Shown piece by piece: positions 23,022 through 30,777 of a stretch of 38,960 bases of DNA. The stretch covers positions 1-38,960 of the forward strand of contig JAJEDQ010000216.1 in NCBI GenBank assembly GCA_022821445.1. Direction: 5' to 3'. The translations under genes were made by a program, and so were the position numbers. The notes under the pieces are model-generated. The model did not search any database. It saw only the letters and a program-made list of their open reading frames with translations, and had not been told where the DNA came from. The stretch comes from Acidimicrobiia bacterium (GTDB lineage Bacteria > Actinomycetota > Acidimicrobiia > Acidimicrobiales > Bin134). How positions within the stretch are numbered: the stretch's first letter is position 1; every line of letters begins with the position of its first letter.

Positions 23022-25346
23022 ATGACCGATCAGCGCCAGCAGGAGCACTATCCCGGTTTCGGGGGCAAGATCGGGCGCATCATCGCCACCTCGGAGTCGT
23101 GGTGGCCGCCCAAGCCCACGCCGCCCTCCGATGCCCCCAACATCGTGGTCGTGCTGGCCGACGATCTGGGCTTCTCCGATCTGGGCTGCTACGGCTCGGA
23201 GATACCCACCCCGGCCATCGACGCGTTGGCCGCCACCGGGGTGCGCTACACGAACTTCCACGTGACCCCGCTGTGCTCGCCCAACAGGGCGGCGCTGTTG
23301 ACCGGGCTCAACTCCCATCACGCGGGCATGGGATTCGTGGCCAACGCCGATCCAGGCTTCCCCGGCTATGCCGGAGAGCTGCCCCACAACCAGTGCACGC
23401 TGGCCGAGATGCTCAAGGCAAACGGCTACGCCACCGCGGCGGTGGGCAAGTGGCATCTGTGTTTGGAGTCCGACCTGTCTATCGCCGGCGACACCCACTC
23501 GTGGCCGCTCCAGCGGGGCTTCGACCAGTACTACGGCTTCTTTGAGGCCCTCACCGACTTCCACTTCCCCCACCAGCTCTACGAGGGCAACAACCCCGTA
23601 CACGTGGACGAGTATCCCGAGGGCTACTACCTGACCGACGACCTCACCGACCGGGCGTGCCGCATGATCCGCGAGGTCAAGACCACCGATCCCGAAAAGC
23701 CGCTCTTTCTGTATTACGCCCACGGGGCGGTCCACGCTCCGCTGCACGCCAAGGCCACCGACACCGCCCGCCACCGGGGCAACTACGACAAGGGCTGGGA
23801 CCAGATCCGCGAGGAGCGCCTGGCCCGCCAGAAGGAACTGGGCATCGTCCCCGCCGATGCCGAGCTGCCGCCCCGCAATACCGAGCCCAACGAGGACGTG
23901 GCGGCCTGGGACAGCTATCCCGAGCCCGACCGCCGGGTGATGGCCCGCTACATGGAGGTGTACGCCGCCATGGTGGAGTCGATCGACGAGAGCGTGGCTC
24001 GCATCTCAGCCGAGCTGGAGGCCCTCGGCCAGCTCGACAACACCATCTTCGTGTTCACCAGCGACAACGGGGCGTCCCGCGAAGGCCGGGCTCAGGGCAG
24101 CACCTCGTATTTCACTCACAGCGGCACCGGCGCCCGGCCCTCGCCTGACGTGGGCGACTTCGAGGTGGCCGCCCTCGAGGCCGACGAAATCGGTGGCCCG
24201 ACCACTTGGCCCCACTATCCCCGGGGATGGGCCATGGCCTGCAACACCCCCTTCAGGCTGTACAAGATCACCGCCCACCGGGGCGGCCACTCGGTGCCCA
24301 TGGTGCTGTCGTGGCCGGCCCGCACCGCGGCCATCGGCGGGGAGTTGCGCCACCAGTACACCCATATCACCGACCTGCTGCCCACCCTGGCCGACCTGCT
24401 CGGCCTCGAGGTGCCCACCGAACGCCAGGGACAGGCCTCCGACGCCCCCGACGGGGTGTCGTTCGCGGCCACCCTGAGCGACGCCGACGCCCCGTCCGAC
24501 CACACCGAGCAGTACATCGAGTGCATCGGCCACCGGGGCATGTACCGCGACGGCTGGGGGGCGGCCATCTTCCACGAGCACCACACCCCGTTCAGCGAGG
24601 ATCGCTGGGAGCTGTTCAATTTGGCCGACGACTTCAACGAGCGCAACGACCTGGCCGACGCCGAGCCCGAGAAGCTGGCCGAGATGGTGGAGGCCTGGGA
24701 GGAGGCCGCCTGGCGAAACCGGGTCTTCCCCCTCGACGAAGCCTCCGGGCTCTTCCGCACGTTGAAACCGCCCGAGCACGCCAGGCTCACCCGGGAGCTG
24801 CGCATCCTGCCCGGATCGCCCACCGTGGAGCGATTGCGGTCGTCCCGGCTCATCGCCGGCGGCAACTTCACCTTCACCGTCGACCTGCACCACCGCCCCG
24901 GCGACCAGGGCGTGCTGGTGGCCCACGGCAGCCAGGCGTCGGGCTATGTGCTCTACATCGAGAACGACGCCCTGTGCTTTGTGGTCAACAGCTCCGGCCG
25001 GTACTTGGCCGCCGATCCCGTAAGCCTGCCAGGGGAGTGCCGCGAAGTTGTGGTCGACGCCGCCGCCCCCGGCGGACGGATCTGGAATTTCACCGTGAGC
25101 GCCGACGGGCAGGAGGGCGCCACGCTCGCCGAAGTCCCCCAGATGATCGGCTTTCTGCCCTGGCAGGGCATCGACGTCGGGCTCAACCGGCGCTCCCCGG
25201 TGTCGTGGGACCTCTACCAGCGCTACGGCACCTTCCCCTACACCGGCACCATCCACCAGGTGACCTACACCCCCGGCCCCCCCGCCCCCGACGTAGACGA
25301 CGCCCTCCTAGAAGACTTCCGCGAATTCGGCATGGTGTTGGAGTAG
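23022..25346 (+). CDS. Arylsulfatase-type sulfatase with long C-terminal extension
   Basis: A 774-residue sulfatase that would hydrolyse sulfate esters. The metal site starts with NIVVVLADDLGFSDLGCYG (Asp47, Asp48). The catalytic signature CSPNR has Cys85, expected to be converted to formylglycine. Further sites are AAVGKWHLCLE, YYAHGAVHAPLHA, FVFTSDNGASREG, and KITAHRGGHSVP. Residues from about 600 onward form an extra beta-rich domain (FTFTVDLHHRPGDQGVLVAHG) beyond the core. No signal peptide is seen, so it may be cytosolic. ATG 23022 has GGGGAGG at ideal spacing. No formylglycine-generating enzyme lies in the window. Confidence 0.94.
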   Translation: MTDQRQQEHYPGFGGKIGRIIATSESWWPPKPTPPSDAPNIVVVLADDLGFSDLGCYGSEIPTPAIDALAATGVRYTNFHVTPLCSPNRAALLTGLNSHHAGMGFVANADPGFPGYAGELPHNQCTLAEMLKANGYATAAVGKWHLCLESDLSIAGDTHSWPLQRGFDQYYGFFEALTDFHFPHQLYEGNNPVHVDEYPEGYYLTDDLTDRACRMIREVKTTDPEKPLFLYYAHGAVHAPLHAKATDTARHRGNYDKGWDQIREERLARQKELGIVPADAELPPRNTEPNEDVAAWDSYPEPDRRVMARYMEVYAAMVESIDESVARISAELEALGQLDNTIFVFTSDNGASREGRAQGSTSYFTHSGTGARPSPDVGDFEVAALEADEIGGPTTWPHYPRGWAMACNTPFRLYKITAHRGGHSVPMVLSWPARTAAIGGELRHQYTHITDLLPTLADLLGLEVPTERQGQASDAPDGVSFAATLSDADAPSDHTEQYIECIGHRGMYRDGWGAAIFHEHHTPFSEDRWELFNLADDFNERNDLADAEPEKLAEMVEAWEEAAWRNRVFPLDEASGLFRTLKPPEHARLTRELRILPGSPTVERLRSSRLIAGGNFTFTVDLHHRPGDQGVLVAHGSQASGYVLYIENDALCFVVNSSGRYLAADPVSLPGECREVVVDAAAPGGRIWNFTVSADGQEGATLAEVPQMIGFLPWQGIDVGLNRRSPVSWDLYQRYGTFPYTGTIHQVTYTPGPPAPDVDDALLEDFREFGMVLE

Positions 25347-25460
25347 TTACCCGCTCCGCTAGGGGGTCGCGGCGGTCGGAAGGCAACTGCACGGTTCTCG
25401 GCAGGGCCGATTGTTAGCAGCCTGTTGGTACGCGCGCGTTGGTGGTACGCCCGCAGGTGA

Positions 25461-27869
25461 TTGGGCAGGTGGCAGGATCAGGCACAGCCGGGTTGCTGGG
25501 CCGCGGGGTTGGCACTGGCAGTGTCGTCTGGCTCTCAACCGTCGGCGTCGGCTCATGACCAAACCGAGCGGGTGCGGGTTCGGATGGCGCCGTTCACAAA
25601 ACGGGTTCGGGTGGCGCCGTTCACCCGGGAGGTGCAGGTGCGAGTGCCGCCGTACCTGGAGGAGGTGGCGGTGTTCAACTACGAGTGGCAGGATCGCCCT
25701 GTCGCGCACACTCACCCCACTCCTAGTTCGACGCCGTGTCCTGTGGAGCGTTTCGATCCTTCGACGGGGGCGTGTTGGCCTGATCCGGCGAGTTGCGGGA
25801 GTCTGCATACCCATGGGGGGTCGGCGTGCCATGATCCCAACAAGTCGCATGTGGGGGAGTGCCCGACCGGCACGCAGCTTCAGGGCCACAGCGACTGTGT
25901 GCCGACGCCGACTGCGGCGCCATCTGTGACTGCCACGCCGACGCCGACTGCGACGCCATCTGTGACTGCCACGCCGACGCCGACTGCGACGCCATCTGTG
26001 ACTGCCACGCCGACGCCGACTGCGACGCCATCTGTGACTGCCACGCCGACTGCGGCGCCATCTGTGACTGCCACGCCGACTGCGGCGCCATCTGTGACTG
26101 CCACGCCGACTGCGGCGCCGTCTGTGACTGCGACGCCGTCTGTGACTGCCACGCCGACGCCGACACCGGTTCCTGTTGTGGTGCCGTCTGGCGTTGCGCT
26201 GGGGTGTACGTACTCTGGCGGCGGTTATGTGTTGTCTGCCTCGTGGGTTTTGCCGGCGGGTGCGCGGGTGTATTGGCAGTGGCTCAAAGATGGGAAGATC
26301 ATCAAGTACGGGAGGCTGGCCCGCGTGCTCAGCGCCACCCGTTGGGTGGACGGGCCTGGTGATTACGCGGTGCGGGTGCGTGCCCACTTCTCCAACGGCA
26401 GGCGGTCGGAGTGGGCGAGTGCATCGGTGACCTGCTCGGCTGACTCGCTGGCCGCGCCCGCAAACGTGTCAGCGGTGTGCTCGGCAGACGGGGAGCTGCA
26501 GGTGTCGTGGGGGCATCGGGGTCCGCTGTTGCCGCGCCTTCATCTTGAGGTGGAGGTGGACGGGACGACAGTCGGCTCGGTCAACTATCGGTCGGTGCCG
26601 AGCACGGTGGAGTCCTACGCTTACCGGTGGAATGGGGCGGAGTCGAACCGGGCCCACCGGGTGCGGGTGCGCGTCGCGAGCGCTCCGGCAGGCGTCGCGT
26701 TGGGCGAGGACCGCGAGTCGCCGTGGTCCGGTCTGGTGACCGCGAACAATTGCGCAGTGTTCAAGCCCGCGGGCTTCACCACAGCGACGTGCAATGCCCA
26801 CGGCGTGGTCCACCTTGAGTGGGACTCAGTGGGCGGCGCAGATCGCTATGACTTGAAGAACACCGCGCCGGGAGAGGAGAGCGTGAATTACGAGGGACCG
26901 GCTACCGAGGTATACGCCCCAAGATGGGAGGGCGAGACCTACAAGTTCAGGATCAGGGCCCGCGCCCGAACGGGCCAGAAATGGTCCGGCTGGACCAACC
27001 CCACAACCGTCCAATGCGACCCCCTTGACCCGGTGCTGCTCACCGCTAACCGCGCGGCTGGTGTAAGCCCCCACTGGTCGAGTCCGAACGGTAACTGGGT
27101 CAACGCTCCCGGAGGGCGGTTCTGGGTCGCCCCACAGGTGCTGCGCTACATGCCCGACGATGCCAAGAGCCCCAATCTGGGCCGCGACAACTGTACGGCG
27201 ACCAAACGCAACAAAGACGACGACGGCTGGACCCGCACCTGCACCTTCCACTGGACCGAGCCGCTGGCGGTCCGCCTCGACGAGGCCACTGCCCAGAAGT
27301 TGAGCCATCCCGCCCACATCGACCACAGTCCCACCCAGCACCTGCACATGGACGCCGACGGCAACCCGACGACCGCAGCCCACCAGCACTGCAAAGCCGA
27401 CAGCGACAAGGACGGCCAGCCCGACGGCGACGGCACCTGCCCCGGCCCCGATAACCCCAACGCCCCAGACCTCCCTTGGCACACCTCGCTGCCACCCCTC
27501 GACGACAACTTCTGGATTGAAGCGTTTGCAGCGTCTACAATCACCACATCTGTGAGCGAGGCAATTGGCATAGGAGCGGCTGCTCTGAAGGGCGCACTTG
27601 CAGGCTCAAAAGTCAAACTCGGAGCAGTCACGCTGGTCTCGACTCTTATAGGCATCGGAGCAGGTATCGTTGTCGTGTTGCTGTTCAGATCGGACTCTAA
27701 GCTATATCTCGTCATGAATCCTGCTATTGACTGTTTTGATTTTTCAATTGCTGGAGGTTCGAAATGGCAGCAGGAAACAGCGGTTGTTAGGCACAACCTT
27801 CAGAATGGAGAATACGAAACCGTCTATGAGCACAAGATAGCTAACTGTACAAAGGGGACATCGTCCTGA
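25461..27869 (+). CDS. Secreted repeat protein: Pro/Thr linker, FnIII domains and C-terminal membrane segment
   Basis: About 802 residues. The N-terminus (CWAAGLALAVSSGSQPSASA) looks like a partial signal peptide; the TTG at 25461 lies right after an in-frame stop, so the true start or an upstream frameshift is uncertain. Order: basic RVRVAPFTREVQVRVPPY stretch, a Cys-containing module with SLHTHGG, a PTPTATPSVTAT repeat linker (residues about 147-235), then three FnIII domains bounded by Cys. A His/Asp-rich region with DSDKDGQPDGDGTC, resembling calcium-binding loops, comes before a hydrophobic segment near 719-743. The last 60 residues are encoded by AT-richer DNA. Probably a cell-surface protein, coupled to the next gene by TGATG. 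Confidence 0.75.
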   Translation: MGRWQDQAQPGCWAAGLALAVSSGSQPSASAHDQTERVRVRMAPFTKRVRVAPFTREVQVRVPPYLEEVAVFNYEWQDRPVAHTHPTPSSTPCPVERFDPSTGACWPDPASCGSLHTHGGSACHDPNKSHVGECPTGTQLQGHSDCVPTPTAAPSVTATPTPTATPSVTATPTPTATPSVTATPTPTATPSVTATPTAAPSVTATPTAAPSVTATPTAAPSVTATPSVTATPTPTPVPVVVPSGVALGCTYSGGGYVLSASWVLPAGARVYWQWLKDGKIIKYGRLARVLSATRWVDGPGDYAVRVRAHFSNGRRSEWASASVTCSADSLAAPANVSAVCSADGELQVSWGHRGPLLPRLHLEVEVDGTTVGSVNYRSVPSTVESYAYRWNGAESNRAHRVRVRVASAPAGVALGEDRESPWSGLVTANNCAVFKPAGFTTATCNAHGVVHLEWDSVGGADRYDLKNTAPGEESVNYEGPATEVYAPRWEGETYKFRIRARARTGQKWSGWTNPTTVQCDPLDPVLLTANRAAGVSPHWSSPNGNWVNAPGGRFWVAPQVLRYMPDDAKSPNLGRDNCTATKRNKDDDGWTRTCTFHWTEPLAVRLDEATAQKLSHPAHIDHSPTQHLHMDADGNPTTAAHQHCKADSDKDGQPDGDGTCPGPDNPNAPDLPWHTSLPPLDDNFWIEAFAASTITTSVSEAIGIGAAALKGALAGSKVKLGAVTLVSTLIGIGAGIVVVLLFRSDSKLYLVMNPAIDCFDFSIAGGSKWQQETAVVRHNLQNGEYETVYEHKIANCTKGTSS
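25901..26167 (+). repeat. In-frame tandem repeat coding for a Pro/Thr/Ala linker
   Basis: Units of 36 bp (PTPTATPSVTAT) come first, followed by units of 30 bp (PTAAPSVTAT), about eight in all. Units are nearly identical at the DNA level, pointing to recent expansion and likely length variation between strains. Multiples of three keep the frame. Confidence 0.85.
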
Positions 27870-28360
27870 TGGGAAAGCTAGAGCAGGACTTCTTATCGAG
27901 AGCCGACTATGCGGCAGACCTCACTTGGTGGGAGATAACGAGAATCAGTTTTTGGTCAGGATATTGCAAGAAGCCGGTTCCTCGACCGCACGGTTGCGGG
28001 CCAGTGATGAGGTGGTTGATAGGCTTCAGAGAAACCCATACTGTTAATGGAAAAGAAAATTGGATACCCCTTATTGTCTATCTTGGTTTAGTGATCATGG
28101 CATTTGTTTTGACATGGATTTTCGGGCATATCATTGGCAATTGGGCGTTGCTATGGTTTGGTCTGGTAATCGTTGGTTTAGGAATTCATGTTTATTCAGG
28201 CGTGCTCTGCTTTCGGGCTGGTGGTTGGGAAGAGATACTTGAAGAGAGGTGTAAAAAAACGGCTTGGGATGAGCAGTTGGGGGTTTTGCGGGGGGATTCA
28301 GACGGGGGCGCCGGTCGGCGGTTTGGCAGGTTCTGGCGGCGGGTTCGACGGGTTGGGTGA
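27869..28360 (+). CDS. Small membrane protein, function unknown
   Basis: A 163-residue protein with two membrane segments, about 66-86 (WIPLIVYLGLVIMAFVLTWIFG) and 92-115. The N-terminal part has WWEITRISFWSGYC and CGPVMRWLIGFRETHT; the C-terminal tail is Arg-rich (GAGRRFGRFWRRVRRVG). Its ATG shares a base with the stop of the secreted repeat protein (TGATG), so the two are made together and may form a complex. The DNA is AT-richer than its surroundings up to about 28260. No family recognised. Confidence 0.65.
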   Translation: MGKLEQDFLSRADYAADLTWWEITRISFWSGYCKKPVPRPHGCGPVMRWLIGFRETHTVNGKENWIPLIVYLGLVIMAFVLTWIFGHIIGNWALLWFGLVIVGLGIHVYSGVLCFRAGGWEEILEERCKKTAWDEQLGVLRGDSDGGAGRRFGRFWRRVRRVG

Positions 28361-28378
28361 GGGCTGTCGGGGGTTTGG

Positions 28379-28987
28379 GTGGCACGGTTTCGTTGTGTTT
28401 TGGAGGGTGTTTCTGGTTTGGTGATGCACAATGGGGCGGCAGGGTTGGACGCTGGCAGTGCGTGGAATGTGGAGCGGGCAGGGATCGCTCGGAAGCGGGC
28501 GGGGTCTCGCACGGCGGCCGATGAGTTGCGTTTGCGGGAGTTGGAGTGCTTGGTGTCGTTGTGGTTGGACGATGAGCAGCGGCCGGCGGTGCCGACGGCG
28601 GCGGTGCGGGCGTGTGTTGAGTCGGGGGCGCGGCGGGTGAGGCAGGGGCCTTTGGTGCGCGAGGGCCTGCGGGTGGAGTCGGTGGGGCGGTTCGGCTACG
28701 ACACTGAGCGGTATGGGACGTCGTTGGAGGAGCTGGGGACCTCCGCGCAGTTCACGGCGGCGGTGGTGGTGCAGCGGGCCCGGATTCTGCGGACTAGGGC
28801 CAAGTTCGATGCGCCGTGGTCGCTGGAGTTCACGGTGGGGGTGAACCCGGAGCTGGTGGGCAAACAGGAGTTGGCCCAGTGGTTGGAGATCGCCGGCAAC
28901 CGGGTGGGTTTGGGCGACTGGCGCCCGGAGAAGTCGGGCAGCTACGGGAGGTTCCGCACAGACAGCATTGAGGAGTTCCCGCCCTGA
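28379..28987 (+). CDS. Phage-type conserved protein (GxGDWRPEK motif), function unknown
   Basis: A 202-residue protein. It starts at a GTG with an LVMHNGAAGLD segment near 14, has a central acidic/hydrophobic helix (AADELRLRELECLVSLW), then VPTAAVRACVESGARRVRQG, SAQFTAAVVVQRARILRTRAKFD in pieces, WSLEFTVGVNPELV and the end motif GLGDWRPEKSGSYGRF. I recall this MHN ... R-ILRTRP-F ... G-GD-RP---G-FGRF layout from hypothetical proteins of phages and mobile DNA, but no function is known to me. It stands 18 bp after the small membrane protein. Confidence 0.7.
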   Translation: MARFRCVLEGVSGLVMHNGAAGLDAGSAWNVERAGIARKRAGSRTAADELRLRELECLVSLWLDDEQRPAVPTAAVRACVESGARRVRQGPLVREGLRVESVGRFGYDTERYGTSLEELGTSAQFTAAVVVQRARILRTRAKFDAPWSLEFTVGVNPELVGKQELAQWLEIAGNRVGLGDWRPEKSGSYGRFRTDSIEEFPP

Positions 28988-29071
28988 CGGGAAGGCGGAA
29001 CCGCGCGACAGGGTCGCCGGGGCCAGGCCAAATGCCGTAGATCCCGATGGGAATTAGAGCCTCCGAGGCTA

Positions 29072-29121
29072 GGCATGGCATGGCGGGGCAGGCCGCGGCA
29101 GGGCAAGGCGAGGCAGGGCAT
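29072..29121. repeat. Degenerate pentamer tandem repeat (GGCNN x10)
   Basis: Ten consecutive 5-mers in register, mostly GGCAT, GGCAG, GGCGA or GGCGG with one GCCGC. It fills the gap between the phage-type gene and the convergent sulfatase. No stable hairpin stands out. Confidence 0.6.
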
Positions 29122-29180
29122 TGGGAAGCGAATCCCGTCGCTGTGTCCGGCACCGCGCTTCAGCCCGGTTCGCTGTGGGA

Positions 29181-30668
29181 TTATTGAACCCCGTATTCCG
29201 CCGCTTCCAGTTCTCGTAGCAACTCAAACCGCTCCCTCAGCTCCCGACGCCGGCTGCGGTCGTTGGCCAGATTCACCAATTCGTGCGGATCGTCATCGTG
29301 GTCGTACCACTCGTGGTCGTGATCGTCGAAGTCGGCGTCGGGGCCGAACAGCATGGAGTCGCCCAGCGACACACCGAGATTGCTGACCCCGCCGCCGATG
29401 CCGTAGTAACGGCAGTATTTGTGGCGGCCGTCGAACACCCCGGATGAGGCGTAGCGCACCTTCTCCACCCCCAGGTACCACGGCCACCGCTGGGCGAACA
29501 GGATGTGGTCGCGGATCGCCGCCGACTGGTCGTCGAACAGCGGGCTGAGGCTCAGGCCGGGCAGATCGGAGGCGTCCACCCCGGCCAGCTCCAAGATGGT
29601 GGCGGCCAGGTCGGTGTGGCACGTGAGCGACTCGGTGGCCGTCCCCGCCGCCGTCAGCCCCGGCGCGGACACATACAGCGGGATCCGCATGGTCTCCTCG
29701 TAGTTCCACGGTCCCTTGGAGCGCAGCCTGTGCGAGCCGCACTGGTCGCCGTGGTCGGAGGTGAACACCACCACGGTGTTGTCCCACTGGTCGATGTCGT
29801 CGAGCGCGGCCAGGATCACCGCCAGGCACTGGTCGCTCAACTGGTGCAGCTTCACGTAGTAGTCGAGCTGGCGCAGCCACAGGTCGTGGTCGCCGGGGTC
29901 CATCGGCCCCGGGGTGCTGTTGCGCTCCATCTCCAGCAGCCACCGGCGGTGCACCTCGGGCTTGGAGTGCAGGTCGTCGTCGAAGTTCTCGGGCAGCTCG
30001 GTACACCACCGCTCGATCTCGTGGGCGAAGGCGGGCAGGTTGGTGGCCCGGCCCCACTTGCGCCGGTCGAGCTTCTCCCGGCTCTGGGCCACGTAGTCGG
30101 GCGCCTGTTCCCAGAACCAGGGCTGGTCGAGGGGGAACCACATGATGTCGTGGGGGTTCACCAAGCCCACCGTCAAGAACCACGGCTGGGTTGCGCCCCG
30201 TTGATCGCGCAGCCAGGCGGCCGAGTCGGCGGCGATGGGCTCGTCGAACTCGGTGCCGCTGCCCGGCAGCCCCCAAAAGGCCATGTCGTTGCCGGTCCAG
30301 TCGGAAAAGCCGTAGGCCTCCATGTTTGGTTCGGCGGCGGCTTCGAGGTGCCACTTGCCCTTGTAGGCGGTGCGGTAGCCGGCCTCTCGCAGCCTGGTGC
30401 CCAGGGTGGGGATGTCGGAGGAGAGCTGGGTGTTGTTCGGATAGCTGGAGTTCTCGGTCACCCCGTGCTCGTCCATGTGCAGCCCGGTGAACAGCGTGGC
30501 CCGCGACGGCGAGCACGGCGAGGTGTGGGTGTAGTGGCGGCGGAACTCCAGCGACTGGTCCAACAAGCGCCGGCGGGCGGGAAGCGGCACTTCGGGCGGC
30601 AGCCAATCCCTCTGGCGCTCTTGATCGGACACCAACAACAAGATGTTGGGCGACCTGTTTTCGGGCAT
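29181..30668 (-). CDS. Sulfatase
   Basis: A 495-residue sulfatase. Metal-binding begins at NILLLVSDQE (Asp15, Gln16). The catalytic signature CSPSR has Cys52 for formylglycine conversion, followed by ATLFTGLH. Later sites are YKGKWHLE near 100, VNPHDIMWFP, VVFTSDHGDQCGSH near 310 and KGPWNYEETMRIPL. It belongs to the choline-sulfatase/iduronate-sulfatase-like group without an obvious signal peptide, so a small sulfate ester taken into the cell is plausible. The ATG at 30668 lacks a ribosome site but has TACGCT 7 nt upstream. It is divergent from the ABC importer operon. Confidence 0.94.
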   Translation of the reverse strand: MPENRSPNILLLVSDQERQRDWLPPEVPLPARRRLLDQSLEFRRHYTHTSPCSPSRATLFTGLHMDEHGVTENSSYPNNTQLSSDIPTLGTRLREAGYRTAYKGKWHLEAAAEPNMEAYGFSDWTGNDMAFWGLPGSGTEFDEPIAADSAAWLRDQRGATQPWFLTVGLVNPHDIMWFPLDQPWFWEQAPDYVAQSREKLDRRKWGRATNLPAFAHEIERWCTELPENFDDDLHSKPEVHRRWLLEMERNSTPGPMDPGDHDLWLRQLDYYVKLHQLSDQCLAVILAALDDIDQWDNTVVVFTSDHGDQCGSHRLRSKGPWNYEETMRIPLYVSAPGLTAAGTATESLTCHTDLAATILELAGVDASDLPGLSLSPLFDDQSAAIRDHILFAQRWPWYLGVEKVRYASSGVFDGRHKYCRYYGIGGGVSNLGVSLGDSMLFGPDADFDDHDHEWYDHDDDPHELVNLANDRSRRRELRERFELLRELEAAEYGVQ

Positions 30669-30675
30669 CGAGGGA

Positions 30676-30681
30676 AGCGTA
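30676..30681 (-). promoter_or_regulatory. Putative -10 box of the sulfatase gene (leaderless type)
   Basis: On the minus strand TACGCT lies 7 nt before the ATG at 30668. No ribosome site is present. Confidence 0.3.
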
Positions 30682-30777
30682 GTGGCGCGCGGGGCCGCAT
30701 ATCTTGCGCTTCCGATAATTTAGTGGTGGACTATCGGCCTGAACGTTGCGCAACCGCGCCTGCCCGAGGGGGACTCC

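Noticed and set aside
25901-26167. CRISPR array
   Set aside because: Repeats are contiguous and coding with no unique spacers, in units of 30 and 36 bp that keep a reading frame.
25723-26387. Minus-strand frames with RGSHRRRRS or VAVTDGAAVG repeats
   Set aside because: They are the reverse readings of the Pro/Thr repeat in the plus-strand secreted protein; no start site, no family.
29072-29121. Coding sequence or origin-like iterons in the GGCNN repeat
   Set aside because: Only a 50-bp degenerate pentamer run without AT-rich region, DnaA boxes or plausible frame.
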